Of a stretch of 64,000 nucleotides of DNA, positions 60,901-64,000 are shown in pieces; position 1 is the stretch's first letter, and each line of letters starts with the position of its first letter. The stretch lies in the NCBI GenBank assembly GCA_026315105.1, contig CM048744.1, positions 357,617,168-357,681,167 of the forward strand, written 5' to 3'. Position numbers and translations under genes: made by a program. The notes beneath the pieces are model-generated. The model was not told the origin of the DNA and did no database searches. It worked only from the letters and a program-made list of their open reading frames with translations. The stretch is from Locusta migratoria. Taxonomy: Eukaryota; Arthropoda; Insecta; Orthoptera; Acrididae.

Positions 60901-62831
60901 CAGCAGTAAAATGAGGGTAATGGAATGTAATGTCAGAAAATCAGGCAATGCTGAAAGAATTACGTTAGATAACGAGACAAAGTACATGAGTTTTGTTATT
61001 TGGGTAGCAAGATAACTTCTTATGGCCAAAGTAAAGAAGATATACAATGCGTAATGGCTATGGGAAGAAAAGCGTTTCTAAAGAAGCGAAACTTGTTAAC
61101 ATCCAATATTACATTAACAGTTAGGAAGTCCTTTCTGAAAGCATTTTTTTGGAGTGTAGCATTGTATGGGAATGGCACATGGACAATAGGAAGTTCAGAC
61201 AAAAAAATGATAGAAGCTTTCAAAATGTGCTACAGACAAATGATAAGATTAGATGGGTAGATCACTTAACTAATGAGGTGCTCAACAGAATTGGGGAGAA
61301 AAGGAGTTTTTGGCTATTCTGACTAAGATAAGGGACAGGTTGATGAGACACATTCTGAGACACCAAGAAATACTCAACTTAGCATTTTAAGGAAGTGTGT
61401 GGGGTAAAAATTGTAGAGGTAGGTGGAGGGATGAATGGAGTGGTAGCCGTTTGTATTCTCACATGAAGAGACTTCCATAGGACAGGGCTACAGAAGTTCT
61501 TACCATGACATATATGTTGCTAATGCCTACTGTGAGCTGTGTTGGAAAGCTAAGATGGTCCAGCTGATTTTTGTAGATAATAGGTAATAGTGATGTTCTG
61601 GTTTCAAATGTTTGATTTTAACATAACAGACTTTTTGCTTTGATATTGGTTGGCTTTGGCAACTCGCAACCAAACTGTTTCCTCTCAACGTAATCTCTAT
61701 CTGTCTTGCTACAGATCAACCTGTTACCGAAGTGTGTGGTCTTGTGTACTTTCAGTGTGCACGCATTTTATTTAATTGTTTTATTTTTCTTTCCTCACCT
61801 GCCATCCCACTCAATTCCTAAGCTGCATCTCGTTATTCCCATCTAACCCATTCCTACTATCGTGACGTAACCTTCCTATCCCCTCCCCTACCGTCCCCGA
61901 TTTACTCGCCGCAGAGCGTGATTCGAAGTGTGGCAACCAGAGGTAATGGTTGTACGACTTTGTTGTGTGCCTGTGTGATTGCGTGAGTGTTCTCTTTTCT
62001 GAAGAAGGCCATGGCCGATAGCTGAAAGTATTGTATGTGTGTGTCTTTTGTATGTGCCTGTCGCAGCTTGTTGCCATGTCTTTTCCGATGAGTTGTAAAC
62101 TGTCCTTACTATATTATTAATTCCAACCTGGACTTTCCATTATTCTATGTTACCGTAACAATTTGATCAAATTTTATATTTTCTCCCACAAAAACTAGCA
62201 AGGATGCCAATATTTGCAATAAATCACAATGATGATGGCCCATTCTAGAATTTAGCCGATTATTTTGTTACTCACCAAAAATCAATCATAATGTATAATT
62301 TAACAACTTTTAAAATAAGTAGGCTACTTTGAGAGGAAAAGAAATGGGTAAACTGTGACTGTACTACAGCTTTCCCAGTATCTACAGAATTTAAAAAATG
62401 AAATCTTGAAGTGTCCATGAAATCCTACTGTTAATTACGAGATTAAAAATTTTGAACATTCAATACTGTATATTTAAATTTACAACTATTAATGAAGAAA
62501 TATTTCAGTCATGGCCAATGGTAAAAAATTTACAATTAAATTTAAGATTTCAACTAAGGTAGTAGAACCAAAAGTGATTATGCAATAATGGTTCAGTTTT
62601 TACCTTTGAGCTGCTACCACTTCGTTTTCCACCAAGCTGGATGTTAACTTTATCTCTAAGTGCTTTAAATCCAGAATCGACAAGTCCTTCAGCTGTTCTT
62701 GGGCCATTGTAATCTTCTGGTTTGCTCTTATCAGATCCAAATATTTTAACAGTTGGGAATCCTCGCACACCATATTGGGAACTTAAAGACTTGTGCTCAT
62801 CTGCATTCACTGCTCCTACTTTAATAACACC
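31505..62831 (-). CDS. PDIA6: Protein disulfide-isomerase A6 (P5), six 3' exons, 5' end outside window
   Basis: PDIA6 oxidises and rearranges disulfides of client proteins in the endoplasmic reticulum. Minus-strand exons are 62831-62604, 60052-59891, 59779-59570, 58256-58099, 57242-57084 and 31673-31505. Junction phases agree throughout (0, 0, 0, 2, 2) and splice sites are GT-AG. Together they encode about 361 residues: the second half of thioredoxin domain a, the complete a' domain with WCGHC, the non-catalytic b domain and the acidic tail ending KDEL. Compared with a usual length near 440, about 80 N-terminal residues are missing. These include the signal peptide and first CGHC, and must lie beyond 64000. 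Introns are 2551, 111, 1313, 856 and 25410 bp. No stop or frameshift occurs in the exons, so the gene looks functional. Confidence 0.97.
31674..32369. other. 3' end of the PDIA6 giant intron
   Basis: AT-rich intron sequence next to the acceptor ttccag; no element recognised. Confidence 0.5.
33958..33988. repeat. (AG)n microsatellite
   Basis: About 15 AG units inside LINE copy 3. Confidence 0.9.
34592..34640. repeat. (GT)n microsatellite
   Basis: About 24 GT units inside LINE copy 3. Confidence 0.95.
35517..35573 (+). repeat. Poly(A) run of 57
   Basis: Uninterrupted A tract near the 5' side of the hAT relic. It could be the tail of a vanished retro-insert or a simple mononucleotide expansion. 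Confidence 0.97.
37054..37084 (-). other. LINE 3' terminal hairpin (copy 1)
   Basis: On the minus strand GGGCGC and GCGCCC pair around a 19-nt loop containing TAATGACC, nine bases before the poly(A) tail. Copy 2 has the same fold at 46122-46152. A likely recognition site for the element RT. Confidence 0.75.
37182..40864 (-). CDS. I-type LINE copy 1 ORF2, endonuclease-RT-RNase H, one frameshift
   Basis: Start ATG at 40864 (MALLQWNIRGIRSN); the longer open frame above it overlaps ORF1. The endonuclease has LQETKL, GDFNAHHPLWGS (about residue 131) and SDHFP. The RT has SSAPGPDSIH, SYRPISLTS, FFDLEKAYDT, NGVPQGSVLS and the catalytic FVDDFAIY (about residue 665). RNase H has IYTDGSKSTAG (about residue 960), ELFALHQAV, SDSLSAL and, in the next frame, GNEAAD. 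A single-base loss near 37760, just before HPLV, shifts the rest into another frame that runs to the stop at 37182. The carboxyl part has a knuckle-like CSCGALLTVRH segment. It was recently active by its openness but is inactive as read past that point. Confidence 0.9.
40914..42305 (-). CDS. I-type LINE copy 1 ORF1, nucleic-acid-binding Gag-like protein
   Basis: About 463 residues from ATG at 42305. The frame is open further up to a GTG at 42404, but copy 2 has an ATG at the matching place. An RNA-recognition-like region (FLVVSRTDGKDF, NPFVIQKGVDAIAG, VFLTFDRVDLPSKVKAGYEV) precedes three CCHC-type zinc knuckles around residues 180-230: CFQCHRYNHTREHC, CVTCGRDAHEGDC and CLNCNGDHAASSRDC. The C-terminal third is Ser/Pro/Lys-rich and looks disordered. 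It would package element RNA. The stop is 49 bp before the ORF2 start. The frame is fully open. Confidence 0.9.
   Translation of the reverse strand: MTSLSSFVTSTHKRKLDSPQPKKTLPNVPKFLVVSRTDGKDFNSVNPFVIQKGVDAIAGPVKTCSRQRNGTLLLEVDSAFQAQKLIRTTLLHTFPVKVEAHRTLNSSRGVVFTRSLDGLSDEDIQSYMSDQGVTAVHRVMKKVDTQLTPTRTVFLTFDRVDLPSKVKAGYEVISVRPYVPNPTRCFQCHRYNHTREHCPNAAKCVTCGRDAHEGDCPPPSPHCLNCNGDHAASSRDCPVYKDEKVIQQIRVTEKVSTSAARKLLASRKPTVLPAGTYSKVLTSHRPTKDSSTQTCDFTFADTVVRSASPKIARSTSPLPPAASKVQSSSTSSKPRAPKQDARTLKKEPVREDFLRSQASQPSTASSRRHSSRRADKKKSSSPSPPRRDPSVAPSNSCRPRPSSVSPGRSVCRAPGPLPAVETAPPDQLREVAGASVEPMDHDPLPLDSDSSAPSKSGPQRPSR
42951..43650 (+). pseudogene. hAT transposase 3' part, right of the LINE
   Basis: An open stretch of about 190 codons begins after the TSD with TDPEWINKLAFLTDV and ends at 43526. 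A shifted frame then carries TIDSHLTTVLRIASA to a stop near 43648. It continues directly from the frame cut at 36998-37008. Confidence 0.85.
43850..45560 (+). pseudogene. Penelope-like element copy A, plus strand
   Basis: Broken frames give the PLE RT blocks: LTIDATSLHTNIPHAQGL (43950-44010), FEGQTYQQLKGTAMGT (44108-44155), YTNLFMGHLEKAFL and WYRLTDDIFMHWT (around 44250), where the usual IDD is TDD. FKFTWSYSKSHATFLDADH and LRNLLVHPYEIHKPP follow. Downstream is the CxRPRCKTCPMHPSTTTYSS linker. Then comes the GIY-YIG endonuclease VIYQLTCLYCEAFYVGMTSN...HMNGHR (44955-45045). At least two frame changes (about 44290 and 44770) break it. The 3' flank has a (GT)n run at 45380-45431. PLEs use this endonuclease and a telomerase-related RT to retrotranspose. 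Confidence 0.85.
45380..45431. repeat. (GT)n microsatellite in PLE copy A tail
   Basis: About 26 GT units; its mirror image in copy B is the (CA)n at 45779. Confidence 0.97.
45640..46091 (-). mobile_element. PLE copy B, 3' part, minus strand
   Basis: Reverse-complement counterpart of the copy A tail: 'gtgctacaccgtccaggttatctggatac' and the 'gggattggaatgg' region occur in inverted order, with (CA)n at 45779-45819. It continues across the LINE at 46103-51800 into 51812-52205. A hammerhead-like motif lies at its end (45635-45665). Confidence 0.82.
45779..45819. repeat. (CA)n microsatellite in PLE copy B tail
   Basis: About 20 CA units. Confidence 0.97.
46122..46152 (-). other. LINE 3' terminal hairpin (copy 2)
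   Basis: GGGCGC and GCGCCC with a 19-nt loop, the same geometry as 37054-37084. Confidence 0.75.
46190..49874 (-). CDS. I-type LINE copy 2 ORF2, endonuclease-RT-RNase H, one frameshift
   Basis: Start ATG at 49874 (MDILQWNIRGIRSNW). The same domain order as copy 1: endonuclease with LQETKL, GDFNAHHPLWGS and SDHFPCV; RT with SSAPGPDGIH, YRPISLTSS, FFDLEKAYDT, ENGVPQGSVLS and FVDDFAIY (about residue 664); RNase H with IYTDGSKTDQG, ELYALYQA, SDSMSAL and GNEAAD. An indel near 46715-46730, after HPLVQSIRNCLTS, moves the last segment (FLWVPGHVGVLGNEAAD onward) into another frame ending at 46190. Over 1000 codons before that are open. The shift position is about 60 bases away, in aligned terms, from the shift in copy 1. 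Confidence 0.9.
49904..51239 (-). CDS. I-type LINE copy 2 ORF1, Gag-like, one N-terminal frameshift
   Basis: Likely start ATG at 51239 (MVLKKRKCKESLEI), aligned with the ATG of copy 1. A one-base shift near 51155 joins it to the main frame, where FLVVTRTEEGQSFSSVNPF begins. The main frame then runs open to 49904 with VFLTFDRVALPPKIKAGYEV and three zinc knuckles: CYQCHRFNHTSQSC, CVTCGKEAHEGIC and CINCNGNHAASSREC. The tail is rich in Ser/Thr/Lys. The N-terminal 28 residues differ strongly from copy 1. The ORF1 stop is about 29 bp before ORF2. Confidence 0.86.
51812..52205 (-). pseudogene. PLE copy B, GIY-YIG part, minus strand
   Basis: A minus-strand open stretch reads ILPTPPRVSSHHPPNLLNLL, SYPCNRPRCKICPMHPSTTT, and the GIY-YIG domain VIYQLTCLHCEAVYVGGKTSN...MNGHRQTVFVGNENH. 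An extra residue (GG) sits in the YVG loop. It is the continuation of 45640-46091 across the LINE. Its 5' end meets an inverted fragment (copy C) at a palindrome. Confidence 0.85.
52177..52249. repeat. Short palindrome at PLE head-to-head junction
   Basis: A 29-base arm at 52177-52205 pairs with 52221-52249 with two mismatches around a 15-base spacer. PLE copy B leaves leftwards and copy C rightwards from it. Confidence 0.9.
52221..52395 (+). mobile_element. PLE copy C, plus-strand fragment
   Basis: Matches 44740-44910 of copy A: RPPNLRNLLV, SGSYPCNRP and the 'acgcacccttccaccaccacttactccagtccc' linker. It lacks about 20 bp of that segment and stops before the GIY-YIG domain. Confidence 0.78.
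52440..52547 (+). repeat. PLE-end-like tail with hammerhead-like core and (GT)n
   Basis: CTGAGGA at 52469-52475, a GGC/GCC helix, then GAAA at 52487-52490, then a (GT)n run of about 50 bases (52498-52547). Same layout as 56697-56730. Confidence 0.65.
53036..54457 (+). mobile_element. Younger RTE-type LINE inserted in the old copy, 9-bp TSD
   Basis: A 5'-truncated copy starting at the RT core (NYRTISLISHGCKILTRII) and ending with the 'ctgaagaccacgacaacaac' tail. The duplication aaagacaag lies at 53027-53035 and 54458-54466, both inside the old RTE copy. It encodes FADDIVILS at about 53480 and later EAFEMWCYRRM. Several frame breaks. It is itself interrupted by a SINE. Confidence 0.9.
53976..54168 (+). 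repeat. tRNA-derived SINE inside the younger RTE
   Basis: Full-length head (GCTGGCCGCGGTGGCCGAGG), B-box GGGGGTTCGAATCCC and the tail TTAGTTAAGTCCCATAAAA with an A-rich end. The repeat gtgctta flanks it at 53969-53975 and about 54172-54178, splitting the RTE C-terminal coding region. Confidence 0.92.
56571..56790. repeat. Foldback element with hammerhead-like core
   Basis: Arms near 56597-56645 and 56730-56780 are reverse complements (ggaggat...aactcacc / ggtgag...atcctcc). The centre has CTTAAATTTTCGG and CCGAAAATTTAAG flanking CTGATGA (56697-56703), AGGCCATGGCC and GAAA (56715-56718). It starts with AATGGAAAGTCCAATTGGAA, related to the ends of the repeats at 8881 and 61753. Confidence 0.8.
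56978..56992 (+). repeat. G run
   Basis: About 15 consecutive G near the PDIA6 exon at 57084. Confidence 0.9.
57084..57242 (-). CDS. PDIA6: PDIA6 exon: b domain, second part
   Basis: 159 bp encoding WIWAEAGSQPELES, IGGFGYPAMAVMNAKKMKY and GSFSVDGINEFLR. It ends two bases into an arginine codon that is completed by the first base of the exon at 31673. Confidence 0.95.
57937..57981. repeat. (CA)n microsatellite
   Basis: About 22 CA units in a PDIA6 intron. Confidence 0.96.
58099..58256 (-). CDS. PDIA6: PDIA6 exon: b domain, first part
   Basis: 158 bp, starting in phase 0 with IINEETLKEACEEH, containing CVVSVLPHILDC and RNSYLDTLKKMGEKY, and ending MWG with two bases of the last codon. It joins in frame to the next exon (WGW). 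Confidence 0.95.
58257..59569 (-). other. PDIA6 intron
   Basis: AT-rich 1.3-kb intron with a short (GA) run near 58310; no mobile element recognised. Confidence 0.6.
59570..59779 (-). CDS. PDIA6: PDIA6 exon: C-terminal half of domain a'
   Basis: 70 codons, phase 0/0, starting VKLGALDATVH, with YGVQGYPTIKYFG (cis-proline) and GGRTSSDIV. It ends EVKQ before the b domain. Only 111 bp separate it from the previous exon. Confidence 0.95.
59891..60052 (-). CDS. PDIA6: PDIA6 exon: active-site half of domain a'
   Basis: 54 codons, phase 0/0. It encodes SDPKDVIELTDSNF and the redox centre FYAPWCGHCKNLAPHW. Donor is gtaagt. Confidence 0.96.
60535..61490 (+). mobile_element. RTE-type LINE fragment in PDIA6 intron
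   Basis: A plus-strand 5'-truncated copy, antisense to PDIA6. It begins at the RT motif LEKAFDNV and passes through a damaged 'FADD' block near 60797 (FQFADDIVILS). It continues with GSKITSYGQSKEDI, FLKKRNLLTSNITLTVRKSF and EAFKM...YRQM. The last 40-60 bases of the family are missing and no TSD was found. Confidence 0.82.
61753..62140. repeat. Dispersed repeat, PLE-end-like, copy 3
   Basis: Very similar over its length to 25910-26294 and in the same orientation. The core CTGAAGA (61999-62005), AGGCCATGGCC and GATA resembles the hammerhead layout, but GAAA is not in place. It lies in the PDIA6 intron. Confidence 0.85.
62141..62603 (-). other. PDIA6 intron remainder
   Basis: AT-rich; nothing recognised. 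Confidence 0.5.
62604..62831 (-). CDS. PDIA6: PDIA6 exon: second half of domain a
   Basis: 76 codons, phase 0 at both ends, starting GVIKVGAVNADEH. It contains YGVRGFPTVKIFG with the cis-proline of the thioredoxin fold, and ends in the Ser-rich linker GSSSK before domain a'. The open frame runs on into the intron after donor gtaaaa. Confidence 0.95.
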
Positions 62832-63589
62832 CTAGAATAAAACAAATACAATATTTTTAACATCACTGTGTCTCAGCAACAGTTATAGGATAGCAAATTA
62901 ATAATCAGCCAACCAGTTGCAATAATTGCTTAATAAAATTGCCCACAGTTTTGATGGACCTAAACATGTCTTCTTCAGAAATACATGTATACCTACTATA
63001 GACATTGTGACATAATAAATTACAAATTCATAATTGCTATGCCTGAAATGTGCGCCATACCAAGCCTAGTGTCTAAAACATTCTGAAATACAAATCAGAA
63101 TAAAACTAACTAACTACACTTGCATACCACAGGAAGGGACATTCCTATGATCTAAGGAATGTGGTTTAGACTGAAAGACGCATCAGTGCATCTTCAGTCA
63201 TTCACGGTTACTGGTTTGAAGCAAGAAGTGTGCATACCAGGACTGGAGGCACATGTGTAACTTTCAGTGGGTTGAGTAGCTATTGCCAGAATATACATTG
63301 AATTTATAACTGTCAGTAAATGAAATATTTTGAGAAAAAGAGGGTGAGAAGGTTGAGGGAAGCTGTGGAAACAAATATTACAAAGGTCAATTGTAAAAAT
63401 ATACTGACTAACAAATACTGTTGAAATACTTTGTGTAAAGGAACAATAATAATAGAATTTTGTACCTCTCAGATGAATAAAAATAAACTGGATTAGTACG
63501 TGGCTTATAGTGTGGTGATGCAAATGAGATAAAATGGCTGTCATGTCAGTTACAAAGGAAAATTACAAATGTAAGCAGGTTTTACATTT
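62832..63589 (-). other. PDIA6 intron upstream of the first exon seen
   Basis: AT-rich; begins at acceptor ttttattctag. No exon for the first CGHC site lies here. Confidence 0.5.
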
Positions 63590-63980
63590 TTTCAGGAAAT
63601 GAACAAATCGCAAAGGCTACCGGTAACTAAGATTTCGTGAGCAGTAGGGGTTTGAAGCCTTCAAAATATTGTTTACAGACAAGATTTAACTGATAAATTA
63701 ATAAATTGCCATCCTTGAGTTCTAGATGTTTAAAGATCAAGTTCTTCCCAAAGATCAAGTTTTCGCACTTCTCTGTGTAAAATGATAGTGTCTTCTAACA
63801 TTTTCGGAGTGTGGTTGGCAAACAGTAAGTGTTCTCAAATGTAGAGTTGTGTGTGTTTGCTCCTTTCTTTCCTAATAAGTGCTCTTTGTATCTTGTCTTC
63901 ACGGCTCTGCCTGTTTGGCCAATGTTGTAACAAGGACAGTTATCACATATTAATTTATAGACTCTTTAACTAGAAAACCA
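63590..63980 (-). pseudogene. Penelope-like GIY-YIG fragment, a different lineage
   Basis: Minus-strand translation gives RVYKLICDNCPCYNIGQTGR, then VKTRYKEHLLGKKGANTHNS, a typical PLE GIY-YIG endonuclease block (Y-K-L, CxxC, Y-x-I-G-Q-T-G-R, R-x-x-E-H). NTYCLPTTLRKC and the C-terminal ILKASNPYCSRN follow. Its sequence is far from copies A-C (which read YVGMTSN). It may extend past the window edge on its 5' side. Confidence 0.75.
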
Positions 63981-64000
63981 ACCACCCGTATTTTTCACTG

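Overview
The window is a stretch of a large, intron-rich, repeat-laden animal genome. It is AT-rich with long non-coding stretches, intron-split host genes, many non-LTR retrotransposons, tRNA-derived SINEs and Penelope-like elements. The I-type, RTE-type and jockey-like LINEs and the tRNA-SINEs look like families I associate with orthopteran (locust or grasshopper, Schistocerca-like) assemblies. That species guess is inference from pattern recognition, not from a search.

Two host genes are supported. On the plus strand, two exons (5963-6097 and 9439-9608) with matching splice phase encode the end of a small single-pass membrane protein that I do not recognise. On the minus strand, six exons between 62831 and 31505 encode about 361 C-terminal residues of PDIA6 (P5), an endoplasmic reticulum protein disulfide isomerase with a CGHC site and a KDEL terminus. 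Its first exons lie beyond 64000. The last PDIA6 intron is 25.4 kb and holds most of the mobile DNA in the window.

Layout: 1-5900 holds a decayed Tc1-like transposase, a 5'-truncated RTE LINE with target-site duplication (TSD), and a SINE with TSD. 5963-9608 is the membrane-protein gene, whose intron carries another Tc1-like relic and a foldback repeat. 9609-17200 is mostly AT-rich sequence with a SINE and a decayed duplicated segment. 18772-22058 is a near-complete RTE LINE with TSD. 22861-30000 holds two SINEs with TSDs, pieces of a jockey-like LINE, a Penelope-like element (PLE) fragment and a DDE transposase relic.

31505-57242 covers the PDIA6 last exon and giant intron. In it lie a decayed I-type LINE, an hAT-like transposase split by an almost intact 5.9-kb I-type LINE, inverted PLE copies one of which is split by a second almost intact I-type LINE, and a three-level nest of RTE, younger RTE and SINE. 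57084-62831 holds the other five PDIA6 exons. 63590-63980 is a fragment of a different PLE lineage.

The most interesting signals are: (1) a 3'-terminal hairpin shared, with stem changes, between the I-type LINEs and the tRNA-SINEs; (2) hammerhead-ribozyme-like cores next to GT repeats at the ends of PLE-related copies; (3) PLE copies in head-to-head and tail-to-tail inversion; and (4) nested insertions whose TSDs give an order of events. All three I-type LINE copies lie in the same orientation as PDIA6 transcription. No CRISPR array, operon or prokaryotic feature is present.
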